Shown: positions 7,154 to 16,151, counted from the stretch's first letter. The stretch: 39,408 nt of DNA from Oscillospiraceae bacterium (GCA_015063625.1 SVTT01000015.1:1-39408); one strand, 5' to 3'. Notes: a model not told the origin generated them from the sequence alone. Numbers and translations: made by a program.

Positions 7154-8012
7154 GCGACAGACAGGCTCACTGACCGTCGGCATCGTCGGACTCGGGCTGA
7201 TCGGCGGCTCAATGGCACGCGCCTACCGTGCGGCAGATCACCGTGTGCTTGCCACCGATCTGAACACCCGGGCGATCGCTTCCGCATGCGACGAAGGTGT
7301 TATAAACGGGATCCTTGACCGCACCACGCTGCCCGAATGCGATCTTCTGCTGCTTGCCGTCTATCCCGCCGCTGCCACCGCGTGCCTGAGCGATTGGGCT
7401 GACGCTATCAAAAAAAGCACCGTTGTGCTTGATCTTTGCGGCACCAAGCGGCGCGTTTGCGATACCTGCTTTGCGATCGCACAGGAGCACGGCTTTGATT
7501 TCGTGGGAGGACACCCCATGGCAGGTACGCAGTTCTCGGGCTTCGAAAGCAGCCGTGCCGATCTTTTTAAGGGCGCTCCCATGGTGCTGGTCATGCCGCC
7601 CGAGGCAAGGAGCGACCTGAAGGAGCGCGTGATCACCCTGCTCTCCCCCATTGGCTTCGGTTCCTTTTCCGACACCACTGCGGCGGCACATGACCGCGTG
7701 ATCGCCTTTACGTCACAGCTTGCCCACGTCGTTTCCAACGCCTATGTCAAAAGCCCACAGGCACAGATCCATCACGGATTCTCCGCAGGCTCCTACCGCG
7801 ACCTGACGCGTGTTGCATGGCTGAACGAAGCGATGTGGTGTGAGCTGTTTCTTGAAAATCGCGACTATCTTTCGGACGAGATCGACGGCATCATCCGCGC
7901 TCTTACCGAATACAAGGAGGCTCTGGACTCCGAGGACGCCGCGCGCCTCAAGGCGCTTTTGCGCGAGGGACGCATTGCCAAGGAAAACGCAGACAAAGGA
8001 GATCCCTCATGA
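7137..8012 (+). CDS. tyrA: Prephenate dehydrogenase
   Basis: Oxidatively decarboxylates prephenate to 4-hydroxyphenylpyruvate, committing chorismate to tyrosine. The protein has 291 residues. The NAD(P)-binding Rossmann motif is GLGLIGGS (18-25), GGHPMAG follows at about 124-130, and the catalytic His lies in SQLAHVV (His197). The C-terminal dimerisation helices are present. There is no chorismate mutase or ACT domain, so tyrosine feedback through an ACT domain is absent; the mutase activity needed upstream comes from pheA in the same operon. A GGAGGTGA ribosome binding site lies inside the end of tetR, and the stop codon overlaps the aroB start (ATGA), indicating translational coupling. Confidence 0.94.
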   Translation: MKERAERQTGSLTVGIVGLGLIGGSMARAYRAADHRVLATDLNTRAIASACDEGVINGILDRTTLPECDLLLLAVYPAAATACLSDWADAIKKSTVVLDLCGTKRRVCDTCFAIAQEHGFDFVGGHPMAGTQFSGFESSRADLFKGAPMVLVMPPEARSDLKERVITLLSPIGFGSFSDTTAAAHDRVIAFTSQLAHVVSNAYVKSPQAQIHHGFSAGSYRDLTRVAWLNEAMWCELFLENRDYLSDEIDGIIRALTEYKEALDSEDAARLKALLREGRIAKENADKGDPS

Positions 8013-9073
8013 CAAATCATATTACGGTAAATGCCTCAAAAACCTATACCGTTTCGGTCGAACGCGGCATACTCGCGCGCGCCGGCGAACGGATCGCGGC
8101 AATCCTGCCACCCCCCCGCAGGCTTCTTCTGGTCAGCGACGACACAGTGGATTCCCTTTGGGGCAATACACTCCTGCTGTCGCTGGAAAGCGTCGGCTTT
8201 ACGGTATGCCGCTTCACCTTTTTGCACGGAGAGTCATCCAAGAACACCGACACGCTGTGCCGCCTCTGGAATGCGGCGGCACAGGCGGGGCTCTCTCGCT
8301 CGGACGCCATCGTGGCGCTCGGCGGCGGCGTGACGGGTGATCTCGCGGGCTTTGCCGCCGCCACCTATCTGCGCGGCATTGCCTGCGTTCAGATCCCGAC
8401 CACACTGCTTGCCATGGTCGACTCCTCGGTCGGGGGAAAAACGGCTGTGGATCTGCCGTCCGGCAAGAACCTCTGCGGTGCGTTTTTTCAGCCCTCGCTT
8501 GTGCTTTGCGATACAGAGGTGCTCCACACGCTCCCTGCCGAATATTTCACCGACGGATGTGCCGAGGTCATCAAATACGGCTATATCGGCGACCCCCTGC
8601 TGCTCGACCTGCTGAAAAAGCCCTTTGCCGATTCCCCCGAGCAGATCATCGCGCGCTGTGTAGCACAAAAGCGCGATCTGGTGGAGGCGGATGAGCAGGA
8701 CACGGGCGTACGCCAGCTGCTCAATCTCGGGCATACGGGCGGTCACGCCGTGGAACGGCTGTCAGACTTTTCGGTCTCGCACGGGCGCGCCGTTGCCATC
8801 GGAATGCTGCTTGCCGCGCGCGCCGCAACGGCACGTGGCATTTGCACCCCCGACGTGGCACCGCACATGCAGGACATGCTGATGCGCTACGGGCTTCCGA
8901 CCGACTGCCTCTTTTCTGCCACTGAGCTTGCCGAGGCGGCGCTTGCCGACAAGAAGCGACGCGGCGACGAGATCACGCTGGCTTTGCCCACAAGCCTTGG
9001 AAAGAGCGAGCTTGTCAAGCTTCCGACCGACGGACTTGCCGACTTCTTTGCGGCAGGAGGTGCACGCCGATGA
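8009..9073 (+). CDS. aroB: 3-dehydroquinate synthase
   Basis: Cyclises DAHP to 3-dehydroquinate using NAD and a divalent metal, the second shikimate step. The 354-residue length is typical. Diagnostic motifs are the NAD-binding LGGGVTGDLAGFAA (about 108-121), TTLLAMVDSSVGGKTAVD, and the metal ligands in AEVIKYG, NLGHTGGHA and SHGRAVAIGM. It overlaps tyrA by 4 bp and aroA by 4 bp, both ATGA. The first ATG is the natural start, with GGAG upstream inside tyrA. Confidence 0.96.
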   Translation: MTNHITVNASKTYTVSVERGILARAGERIAAILPPPRRLLLVSDDTVDSLWGNTLLLSLESVGFTVCRFTFLHGESSKNTDTLCRLWNAAAQAGLSRSDAIVALGGGVTGDLAGFAAATYLRGIACVQIPTTLLAMVDSSVGGKTAVDLPSGKNLCGAFFQPSLVLCDTEVLHTLPAEYFTDGCAEVIKYGYIGDPLLLDLLKKPFADSPEQIIARCVAQKRDLVEADEQDTGVRQLLNLGHTGGHAVERLSDFSVSHGRAVAIGMLLAARAATARGICTPDVAPHMQDMLMRYGLPTDCLFSATELAEAALADKKRRGDEITLALPTSLGKSELVKLPTDGLADFFAAGGARR

Positions 9074-10320
9074 CCGTGACACTGAACCACCCACATTATG
9101 CCGATCGCATCAGCGCGCCGACCTCAAAATCGGCGGCGCACAGAGCCTTGATCGCGGCGGCGTTTGCCGATGACGTGACCCGACTGACCGTCAGGACCTC
9201 CTGTGAGGACATTGATGCCACCGTGCGCTGCCTTTGCGCCCTCGGTGCCGACATCAAAAAGGAGGATGGCATTCTTCTGGTAACACCTATCCCCAAAAAC
9301 GGGGTCAGAAAGGGTGCGATCCTCGACTGCGGAGAATCGGGTTCTACCCTGCGCTTTCTCGTCCCCGTCTGCGGTGCGATCGGCGCCGACGCCGTCTTTC
9401 TCCGTGCGGGCAGGCTGCCCGAGCGCCCCTTAAAGCCCCTGCTCGATACACTGGAAGCACACGGCATGCGCTTTTGCGAGGACGGACCGCGACTCCTAAG
9501 TGAGGGCAGTCTGACGGCGGGCGATTACCGCATTACCGCCAACATCTCCTCACAATACATCACGGGGCTTTTGTTTGCCCTTTCCCTGCTCGACGAGCCC
9601 TCAAGGCTCATACCCGTCGGAAGAATGGAATCCTCGCCCTATATTGACATGACGGTGGATACACTGTCCCGCTTCGGTGCCACGCCTGGGAGGAAGGGAG
9701 AGGACTTCCTGATTGAAGGCAAAAAGAGGCTTCCTCTGAAAACGCCCTCCCGACTGACGCCCGAGGGTGACTATTCGGGCGCGGCGTTTTTGCTCGCCAT
9801 GGGCGCCATCGGCAGTCACGCCGTGACCGTGACCGAGCTCTCGCCCTCCTCCCTTCAGGGCGACGCCGCGATTCTTTCCCTGCTTACGCAATTCGGTGCG
9901 CGGGTCAGCGCACAGGGCGACAGCGTGACCGTTTACCCTGCGCCCCTGCATGCCATCGACATCGACGCCACCGAGATCCCCGATCTCGTCCCCATCCTTG
10001 CCGTGATTGCCGCGGCAGCAAGAGGCACGACACACATCACAGGGGCGGCACGACTTCGTCTGAAGGAAAGTGACCGACTTGCCGCAACCTCGGCATTTTT
10101 ACGCACCATCGGGGGGGATATTGTCGAAAACGAGGACGGCTTGACCGTAACGGGCGGCAGACCCCTGACGGGGGGAACGGTGGACGTATGCGGTGATCAT
10201 CGCATTGCAATGAGCGCCGCCGTTGCTTCGCTTCTCGCCACCGACGCGGTGGTCATCCCCCACGCGGAGTGCACAAAAAAATCCTATCCTTCCTTTTTTG
10301 AGGATGCTTTCGGGAGGTAG
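9070..10320 (+). CDS. aroA: 3-phosphoshikimate 1-carboxyvinyltransferase (EPSP synthase)
   Basis: Transfers the enolpyruvyl group of phosphoenolpyruvate to shikimate 3-phosphate. The protein has 416 residues. Substrate-binding elements are visible: the N-terminal Lys and Ser in SAPTSKSAAHRAL, the PEP loop GESGSTLRFLVP, then DLVPILAVIAAAARG, RLKESDRLA and the C-terminal CGDHRIAMSAAVAS. It is translationally coupled to aroB by an ATGA overlap, and aroC starts two bases after its stop codon. This is the target enzyme of glyphosate. The P-loop Gly (GESGST) is retained, but sensitivity cannot be read reliably. Confidence 0.96.
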   Translation: MTVTLNHPHYADRISAPTSKSAAHRALIAAAFADDVTRLTVRTSCEDIDATVRCLCALGADIKKEDGILLVTPIPKNGVRKGAILDCGESGSTLRFLVPVCGAIGADAVFLRAGRLPERPLKPLLDTLEAHGMRFCEDGPRLLSEGSLTAGDYRITANISSQYITGLLFALSLLDEPSRLIPVGRMESSPYIDMTVDTLSRFGATPGRKGEDFLIEGKKRLPLKTPSRLTPEGDYSGAAFLLAMGAIGSHAVTVTELSPSSLQGDAAILSLLTQFGARVSAQGDSVTVYPAPLHAIDIDATEIPDLVPILAVIAAAARGTTHITGAARLRLKESDRLAATSAFLRTIGGDIVENEDGLTVTGGRPLTGGTVDVCGDHRIAMSAAVASLLATDAVVIPHAECTKKSYPSFFEDAFGR

Positions 10321-10322
10321 CT

Positions 10323-11402
10323 ATGAACAATCAATACGGAAACAACCTCACACTCTCGGTCTTCGGAGGCTCACACGACGACGAGATCGGCATGCACCTT
10401 GGCGGCTTTCCCGCCGGTCTTGCCGTAGACACCGATGCGCTGCTTGCGCTGATGGCGCGGCGCGCTCCCGGCAGCACCTCTCTCGGAACGCCGCGCCGCG
10501 AGCGTGACATCCCCATCTTTTTATCGGGCATATCCAACGGCGTGACCGATGGCGGCGAGATCACCGCCATCATCAAAAACGAAAACAGGCGATCCTCCGA
10601 TTATTCCTTTGTTTACGACACGCCGCGACCCGGGCACGCCGATTTTGCCGCACTTGTCAAGCACGGTGGGCAGATCGATCTTCGCGGCGGCGGAAAATTC
10701 TCGGGCAGACTGACCGCACCTCTTTGCATTGCGGGGGGACTTTGTCTGCAATATCTGAAGGAAAAGGGCATTGAGATCGGCGCACACATTCTCTCGATCG
10801 GTGACGAAAAGGACCGCTATTTTGACCCCATTGCCGCCGAAAACCGACTTTTTACCGCTTTAAAGAAGCGCCCGCTTGCCGTGATCGACGAGGCGGCAGG
10901 CGAACGGATGCGCGCGGTGATCGAGCGCGCGCGCGCCGAGGGCGACTCGGTCGGCGGCGTTGCCGAATGCATGATCGCGGGACTGCCGATCGGCCTCGGC
11001 GAGCATATGTTTGACGGCGCAGAGGGACGTTTTGCCTCGATCCTCTTTTCGATCCCCGCCGTGAAGGGTGTGGAATTCGGTGACGGCTTCGGCATAGCAA
11101 CCAGAAGAGGCAGTGATGCCAACGACGCCTTTTATACCGACGGTGTCAACGTGAAGACCCGTACCAATCATTGCGGAGGTATCCTCGGCGGTATGACCAA
11201 CGGCATGCCCGTGCTCTTTCGGGTTGCCTTCAAGCCCACACCCTCCATTGCAAAAGAGCAGCAAACGGTATCGCTTTCGCGCATGGAAAACACCATACTT
11301 TCGATCGGCGGCAGGCACGACCCCTGCATCCTCCCCCGTGCCATCCCCGTGGTGGAGTCAGCCGCTGCGATTGCCGTCACCGACCTTCTTCTTGACCAGT
11401 GA
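10323..11402 (+). CDS. aroC: Chorismate synthase with a variant N-terminal motif
   Basis: Removes phosphate from EPSP to make chorismate, using reduced FMN. The protein has 359 residues. Core motifs are MARRAPG, the Pro-rich TPRPGHADF with the second active-site His, RGGGKFSGR, and the C-terminal GGRHDPCILPRAIPVVE. The N-terminal signature, usually GESHG, here reads GGSHDDEIG: His18 is kept but the preceding Glu and following Gly are replaced. The rest of the protein is intact and the gene sits in a complete pathway, so it is probably active. The ribosome binding site AGGTAG overlaps the aroA stop codon. No separate flavin reductase is visible in the operon. Confidence 0.95.
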   Translation: MNNQYGNNLTLSVFGGSHDDEIGMHLGGFPAGLAVDTDALLALMARRAPGSTSLGTPRRERDIPIFLSGISNGVTDGGEITAIIKNENRRSSDYSFVYDTPRPGHADFAALVKHGGQIDLRGGGKFSGRLTAPLCIAGGLCLQYLKEKGIEIGAHILSIGDEKDRYFDPIAAENRLFTALKKRPLAVIDEAAGERMRAVIERARAEGDSVGGVAECMIAGLPIGLGEHMFDGAEGRFASILFSIPAVKGVEFGDGFGIATRRGSDANDAFYTDGVNVKTRTNHCGGILGGMTNGMPVLFRVAFKPTPSIAKEQQTVSLSRMENTILSIGGRHDPCILPRAIPVVESAAAIAVTDLLLDQ

Positions 11403-11410
11403 GGTAGACA

Positions 11411-12565
11411 ATGAATCAGGACAACAAGCTTGATCTCGGCGAGCTGCGCCGAGAGATCGACCGCATCGACAGCGCACTCGTTTCGCTCTTCTCCGAGCGC
11501 ATGCAGGTGAGCGCGCGCGTTGCGGAATACAAACGCCGAGTAGGTATGGCTGTCACCGACGCCACGAGAGAGGCAGAACTGCTTGATCGAGTGGCGGCAC
11601 TCTCCCCTGCACAAACCGCCGACTATACCCGTACGCTTTACACCAACATTCTGTCGCTTTCGCGTGCCTATCAGCACATGAGGCTTGGCAATGACTCCGC
11701 GCTTTCCGCCGAGATCGATGAGGCACGCCGCCACACGCCCCCCCTCTTTCCCACCCATGCAACGGTCGCCTGCCAGGGAACGGCAGGCGCTTACTCCTGC
11801 AAGGCGGCAGCAAAGCTGTTCGAGAACCCCGACATCCGCCACTACCCTCATTTTTCAGACGTGTTTGACGCCATTGAACGGGGCGAATGTCGCTACGGCG
11901 TGCTTCCCATTGAGAACAGCACGGCAGGCTCTGTCACCGAGATCTATGATCTGATGTCCCGTTACCGCTTCTTCGTCGTACGTGCAATGCGCCTTGGCAT
12001 TGACCATTGCCTGCTTGCGGCACCCAATACCCGCAGGGAGGACATCTGCGAGATCGTATCGCACAAGCAAGCGCTCTCCCAGTGTGCCGCTTTCCTTTCG
12101 GGAAATCCCCACATCAAGGTAACACCCATGGAAAACACCGCAGTTGCCGCCGCCTACGCCGCAAAGCACCCGGGCGTTGCCGCGATCGCCGACAGGAGCT
12201 GTGCGGAGCTTTACGGGCTTTCTGTGGTTGCAGAGGACATCCGCGACCGCGAGAACAACACGACGCGCTTTATCTGCATCTCCAAGACCCTTGAGATCTA
12301 CGGGGACGCCGACAAGACCAGCGTGATCCTGACCATTCCCCACAAGCCCGGCGCACTTGCAAAGATCCTTTCGCGCTTCGACGCCCTTCATATCAATCTC
12401 ACAAAGCTGGAATCACGTCCCATCCCCGAACGGGATTTTGAATTCCGCTTCTACTTTGACCTCGTTGCCGAGGCGGGCACGCCCGTCCTTCTGCATATCC
12501 TTTCCGAGCTATCGGGCGAAAGCGAGGAGTTCCGCTACCTCGGTACCTATACCGAGCTGCTTTGA
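11411..12565 (+). CDS. pheA: Bifunctional chorismate mutase / prephenate dehydratase
   Basis: Rearranges chorismate to prephenate and dehydrates it to phenylpyruvate, the phenylalanine precursor. The protein has 384 residues in three parts. An AroQ-type helical chorismate mutase covers about 5-90 (RREIDRIDSALVSLFSERM). A prephenate dehydratase covers about 115-290 (CQGTAGAYS, PIENSTAGSV, and NNTTRFICIS with the catalytic Thr-Arg-Phe). A C-terminal ACT domain covers about 300-384. The ACT domain keeps PGAL and LESRP, the phenylalanine-binding motifs, so feedback inhibition by phenylalanine is expected. The mutase part also supplies prephenate to TyrA encoded upstream. The ribosome binding site is GAGGTAG. 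It overlaps the possible TTG start of the next gene. Confidence 0.95.
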   Translation: MNQDNKLDLGELRREIDRIDSALVSLFSERMQVSARVAEYKRRVGMAVTDATREAELLDRVAALSPAQTADYTRTLYTNILSLSRAYQHMRLGNDSALSAEIDEARRHTPPLFPTHATVACQGTAGAYSCKAAAKLFENPDIRHYPHFSDVFDAIERGECRYGVLPIENSTAGSVTEIYDLMSRYRFFVVRAMRLGIDHCLLAAPNTRREDICEIVSHKQALSQCAAFLSGNPHIKVTPMENTAVAAAYAAKHPGVAAIADRSCAELYGLSVVAEDIRDRENNTTRFICISKTLEIYGDADKTSVILTIPHKPGALAKILSRFDALHINLTKLESRPIPERDFEFRFYFDLVAEAGTPVLLHILSELSGESEEFRYLGTYTELL

Positions 12566-12573
12566 GGTGTACC

Positions 12574-13815
12574 ATGAAAGACACAAGGCAATTGCGCACC
12601 GGTCTGATCGGTACGCATCTCGCACACAGCTTTTCCCCTTTGATCCACGCGGCGCTCGGTGATTACGAGTACCGCCTGATCGAGCTCTGCCCCGAGGAGC
12701 TTGCCACCTTTTTCGAGAAGCGCGATTTTGATGCGCTGAACGTGACTATCCCCTACAAGCAGAAGGTGATCCCCTACCTTTCTTCGCTTTCGCAAAACGC
12801 GACGCGCATCGGCGCGGTCAACACCGTGATCAAGCAAGCCGACGGCACGCTGTTCGGCGACAACACCGACTACGGCGGTCTGCTTGACATGATCGACAGC
12901 CTCGGCATTTCGCTGACCGACAAAAAGGTCCTGGTGCTCGGCTCCGGCGGCGCCTCGCGCACGGCAGTTGCCGTGGCAAGCGACCTCGGTGCACGCGAGG
13001 TGGTGGTGATCTCCCGAAACGGAGAAAACAACTATGAAAACCTCGAAAAACACGCCGACGCCGAGATCATCATCAACACGACCCCTGTCGGCATGTATCC
13101 GAGCAACGGAGAGAAACCTCTGTCACTTCGCGGCTTTCCGCGCCTTGCGGCAGTCTATGATCTGATCTACAACCCCGCAAGAACCGCCCTGCTCCTCGAA
13201 GCAAAGAGACTCGGGATCCCCTACCGCAACGGACTGCTGATGCTGGTTTCCCAAGCGCGACGCGCGGCGGAGCTTTTCACGGGAGAGGTCATTCCAACAG
13301 AGCGCTCCCTTGAAATCGCAGCGAGCATTGAACGAAGCACCAAAAGCATCGTACTGGTCGGCATGCCCGGCTGCGGGAAAAGCACACTCGGCAGTCTGCT
13401 TGCCACCGAGCTGGGGCTCGACTTCATCGACACCGACAAGGTGCTGGAGCAAAAGGCAGGCATACCAATCCCCGAGATCCTCCGACTGGAGGGCGAGGCG
13501 GGCTTCCGCAAAAGGGAAAGCGCGGTGCTAAGGGACGTCTGCAAAAGGGGGGGCAGAGTGATCGCCACGGGGGGCGGTGTCGTCACCGTGGAGGAAAACG
13601 GCCCGATCATGGAGGAAAACGCCGCGGTTCTCTTTCTTGACGCCGATCCCGCCACCCTCCCCACGGCAGGTCGCCCCCTATCCTTACAAAAAACGCCTGC
13701 GGTGCTTTACCGCGAGCGCGAGCACCTTTACCGCCGCTATGCCGACATCACCGTGAAGGTGACACGCGACGTTGAAGAAAACCTCAAGCACATCAAGGAG
13801 GCACTGAAGCAATGA
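12574..13815 (+). CDS. aroE-aroK: Shikimate dehydrogenase - shikimate kinase fusion
   Basis: One polypeptide of 413 residues carries two successive activities. The AroE part (about 1-252) reduces 3-dehydroshikimate with NADPH: substrate motif HSFSPLIH, catalytic Lys62 in NVTIPYK, Asp99 in NTDYGG, and the Rossmann motif GSGGASRTA. The AroK part (about 257-413) phosphorylates shikimate: P-loop GMPGCGKST (263-271), DTD, FRKRES, TGGGVV and the lid GRPL. The linker is only a few residues long. The ATG start at 12574 follows GAGGTG; a TTG at 12562 in the same frame overlaps pheA and is less likely. The two enzymes act consecutively, so the fusion may help pass shikimate along. It overlaps aroQ by 4 bp. 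Confidence 0.95.
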   Translation: MKDTRQLRTGLIGTHLAHSFSPLIHAALGDYEYRLIELCPEELATFFEKRDFDALNVTIPYKQKVIPYLSSLSQNATRIGAVNTVIKQADGTLFGDNTDYGGLLDMIDSLGISLTDKKVLVLGSGGASRTAVAVASDLGAREVVVISRNGENNYENLEKHADAEIIINTTPVGMYPSNGEKPLSLRGFPRLAAVYDLIYNPARTALLLEAKRLGIPYRNGLLMLVSQARRAAELFTGEVIPTERSLEIAASIERSTKSIVLVGMPGCGKSTLGSLLATELGLDFIDTDKVLEQKAGIPIPEILRLEGEAGFRKRESAVLRDVCKRGGRVIATGGGVVTVEENGPIMEENAAVLFLDADPATLPTAGRPLSLQKTPAVLYREREHLYRRYADITVKVTRDVEENLKHIKEALKQ

Positions 13816-14243
13816 AGCTATTGATACTGAACGGACCAAATCTTAACATGCTGGGCATCCGCGAGCCAGAGATCTACGGCAGCAGAAATTATGCCGCACT
13901 CTGTGACAATATCAGCACTGCCGCCGCCGAGGTGGGTGCGGAATGCGAAATCTTTCAATCCAACCACGAGGGGGCTCTGGTGGACAAGATCCAAGGGGCG
14001 TACGGCAGGTTTGACGGCATCGTGATCAACCCCGCCGCCTACACGCACACCAGCGTTGCCATTGCAGACGCTCTTGCCGCGGTGGCGATCCCGACCGTGG
14101 AGGTCCATCTGTCGGACGTGATGAAGCGCGAGAGCTTCCGCCACCACTCCTTCGTATCTCCGATCGCGAGAAAAACCTATATGGGACTTGGCTTTGAGGG
14201 ATACCGCCGCGCCATCCGCTATCTGGTGCTCGGAGAGGAATGA
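13812..14243 (+). CDS. aroQ: 3-dehydroquinate dehydratase, type II
   Basis: Dehydrates 3-dehydroquinate to 3-dehydroshikimate, the third shikimate step; type II enzymes are small dodecamers. The 143-residue length fits. Motifs are LILNGPNLNMLG at the N-terminus, the catalytic Tyr on the flexible loop (EIYGSRNY), NPAAYTHTSVAIADAL, and EVHLSDVMKRESFRHHS with the catalytic His. The start overlaps the aroE-aroK stop codon (ATGA). It is the last gene of the operon; a hairpin with a T-run follows about 165 bp downstream. Confidence 0.95.
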   Translation: MKLLILNGPNLNMLGIREPEIYGSRNYAALCDNISTAAAEVGAECEIFQSNHEGALVDKIQGAYGRFDGIVINPAAYTHTSVAIADALAAVAIPTVEVHLSDVMKRESFRHHSFVSPIARKTYMGLGFEGYRRAIRYLVLGEE

Positions 14244-14392
14244 TCCTGCAAAAGCAAAGCCACTCGGCTTAGCGTTGTGTTCTGAAAGACATAAACGCAC
14301 TAACGTGTGATGTTCTTAGCGGAGAATTTAAAAAATACCGCTAAGCGCGAGCATCGCATTTGACCGGTCAAATGCATTTGGGCTAAGCCCAA

Positions 14393-14640
14393 GCCCTTGC
14401 AACGACAGAAAGAGATAACAAATCGGTTCGTAGCCGAAATGTTATCTCTTTTTTGTTTGTGAAGTTTTCGCCGACGCGAAAGTGAAGTTGCTTTGCAGTG
14501 AAGTTTGCGCTACGCACAAGTGAAGTTAAGTTTGCCCACTTCGCCATAGGCGAAGCTTCACTATCCGCAGGATAACTTCACTTGCCCATAGGGCAAACTT
14601 AGTTTTAGCGTGATACTCCGTTAAGAGTATCACGCTAACG
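14393..14640 (+). repeat. Structured hairpin array 1 (AGTGAAGTT type)
   Basis: After CCCTT-NN-AACGACAGAA comes a terminator-like hairpin. Then copies of AGTGAAGTT (14481, 14497, 14519; a GTGAAGTT at 14459) are separated by tiny perfect hairpins: TTCGCcgacGCGAA, GCtttGC and TGCGctaCGCA. The second half holds inverted words (CTTCACT, AACTTCACT), hairpins CTTCGCCataGGCGAAG and TTGCCCataGGGCAA, and an outer pair AAGTTTGCCC (14528-14537)/GGGCAAACTT (14591-14600). It ends with a 14-bp stem on a CGTTAA loop (14605-14638). Array 2 at 16563-16826 has the same layout. No coding potential is seen. It is not a CRISPR: units are too short and unevenly spaced. Confidence 0.85.
14409..14457 (+). terminator. 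Intrinsic terminator of the tetR-aro operon
   Basis: AAAGAGATAACA (14409-14420) pairs with TGTTATCTCTTT (14440-14451) around a small inner hairpin, followed by a T-rich run. It is also the first hairpin of array 1. Confidence 0.75.
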
Positions 14641-14950
14641 GGTGGCTTCTTCTTTCTTCTTTTTAACGACCGCGTGATGGCGTTGCACACGACAAAAGAA
14701 GACATTTCCAATCATTTTTCTTAATTTTCCAATTTTACAATATATATATTCCATTTTTATTACCCGATAATTTCAATGTTTTTTCGACAACACTCCTGTT
14801 TTCCCGTTTGTTGCAAAAAAACACCAAATCTTTTAGCTTTGTGTCCCTACATACACTGCAAGGAAGCGTTACAGCAATGATACCGCAATTCCATAGCAAA
14901 GCATGTGCTTGAGAGCTTCTTTTATGAAATAAAAAAACAACATCCTCAAA
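14641..14950. other. AT-rich gap without a recognisable gene
   Basis: About 300 bp of AT-rich sequence lie between hairpin array 1 and the ddh terminator. I see no frame with a ribosome binding site, no further repeat and no clear promoter; short TATATATAT runs occur near 14742-14752. Confidence 0.5.
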
Positions 14951-14952
14951 AA

Positions 14953-14985
14953 AACCGCCGTGATGCGCGGCGCATCACGGCGGTT
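14953..14985 (-). terminator. Intrinsic terminator of ddh
   Basis: A nearly perfect palindrome beginning AACCGCCGTGATGC (at least a 14-bp stem), read on the minus strand, is followed by seven T residues about 10 bp after the ddh stop codon. Confidence 0.9.
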
Positions 14986-14995
14986 CAACGTTTTA

Positions 14996-15982
14996 TTAAA
15001 GCAGAGCCTTGCGAAGCTCCTCGGGTGACATTGGCGAAAGCAGCGCAGGTGGGACGTCAAGCACGGTTTTACAGCCAACGGCACCGTCTGCTGCAAGACG
15101 ATAGGCAGCACGGGCATACGCCACCAGCACCGATGCGGTAAACTCGGGGTTGGAATCGAGCTTCAGGCGATATTCGATCAGATGGCGGTTTTCACCGTTA
15201 AGCCCCGTTCTTCCGCTTCGGATCACGAAGCCTCCGTGCGGAATACCGCTATGGTTGCGCGCGAGCTCCTCCTTGGTGATAAAATGCACCGTGGTATCGT
15301 AGTCGGCAAAATAGTTGGGCATGGACTTGATCTCCTGCTCGATGGCGGCAAGGTCGGCGCCCTCCTTTGCTACGACAAAGCATTCGCGAAGGTGCTTTTC
15401 GCGCGTGGTCAGCGTGGGCTCCTCGCCGCTTCGCACGGCATCGAGCGCCGCCTCGACGGGAATGGTATACTGCTTGCCGTCAAGCACGCCCTTTACACGA
15501 CGAATGGCATCCGAATGACCCTGGCTGACCCCCTTGCCCCAGAAGGTATAGTCCCTGCCGTCGGGCAGGACCGCACCCGCATAAAGGCGGTTGAGCGAGA
15601 AAAGACCGGGATCCCATCCCACCGAAATGATGCCAACCTTTCCTGCGGCACGGGCGGCGGCGTCCACTCTGTCGTAATGCTCGGGGATACGGGCATGGGT
15701 ATCAAAGCTGTCCACCACGTGGAAATGCTCTGCCAGGGCAGGTGTCTGCACAGGCAGATCGGTGGCAGAGCCTCCGCAAAGGATCATGACATCAATGCGT
15801 CCCACAAACTCGACGACGCGGTCGGCATGATATACAGGCACCCCCGAAATAACGGGATCTACCGTGGCAGGATCGCGACGCGTGAACACTGCCACCGTTT
15901 CAAGATCCTCGCATGCGCGAAGCGCGAGAAGCACGCCGCGTCCCAGATTACCGTAACCGAAAACACCAACTCGAATACTCAT
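14996..15982 (-). CDS. ddh: meso-diaminopimelate D-dehydrogenase
   Basis: Catalyses the NADPH-dependent reductive amination of L-2-amino-6-oxopimelate to meso-diaminopimelate, the one-step shortcut to lysine and peptidoglycan precursor. The start at MSIRVGVFGYGN (328 residues) follows AGAAGG at 6 bases; the longer frame from 16096 has no such site and crosses the promoter. The N-terminal Rossmann motif is GVFGYGNLGRG. Family motifs follow: LCGGSATD, VDSFDTHARIPEHY, ISVGWDPGLFSLNR, TFWGKGVSQGHSDAIRR and the C-terminal NPEFTASVLVAYARAAYR. It is a single gene with its own promoter and terminator, flanked on both sides by repeat arrays. Confidence 0.94.
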   Translation of the reverse strand: MSIRVGVFGYGNLGRGVLLALRACEDLETVAVFTRRDPATVDPVISGVPVYHADRVVEFVGRIDVMILCGGSATDLPVQTPALAEHFHVVDSFDTHARIPEHYDRVDAAARAAGKVGIISVGWDPGLFSLNRLYAGAVLPDGRDYTFWGKGVSQGHSDAIRRVKGVLDGKQYTIPVEAALDAVRSGEEPTLTTREKHLRECFVVAKEGADLAAIEQEIKSMPNYFADYDTTVHFITKEELARNHSGIPHGGFVIRSGRTGLNGENRHLIEYRLKLDSNPEFTASVLVAYARAAYRLAADGAVGCKTVLDVPPALLSPMSPEELRKALL

Positions 15983-16018
15983 AAATAACCTTCTTTCAGG
16001 GAACTTTTTAACGGTAAA

Positions 16019-16047
16019 ATTATAGCACATTTTATGTATACCGTCAA
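16019..16047 (-). promoter_or_regulatory. Sigma-70 type promoter for ddh
   Basis: TTGACG and TATAAT are separated by 17 bp on the minus strand, about 35 bp upstream of the ddh start codon. Confidence 0.75.
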
Positions 16048-16151
16048 CAAGGTACGCATATTTTTTGCAGTAAGACTGAAAAAAAGGGGCGGACACTGAG
16101 GGGGGCTGTTCTTAGCGGAGAATTTGAAAGCTCCACTCAGTGCGAGCATTG

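Noticed and set aside
14393-14640. CRISPR array
   Set aside because: The repeated word is only nine bases, intervals are 3-14 bases and consist of palindromes, and no cas gene is nearby.
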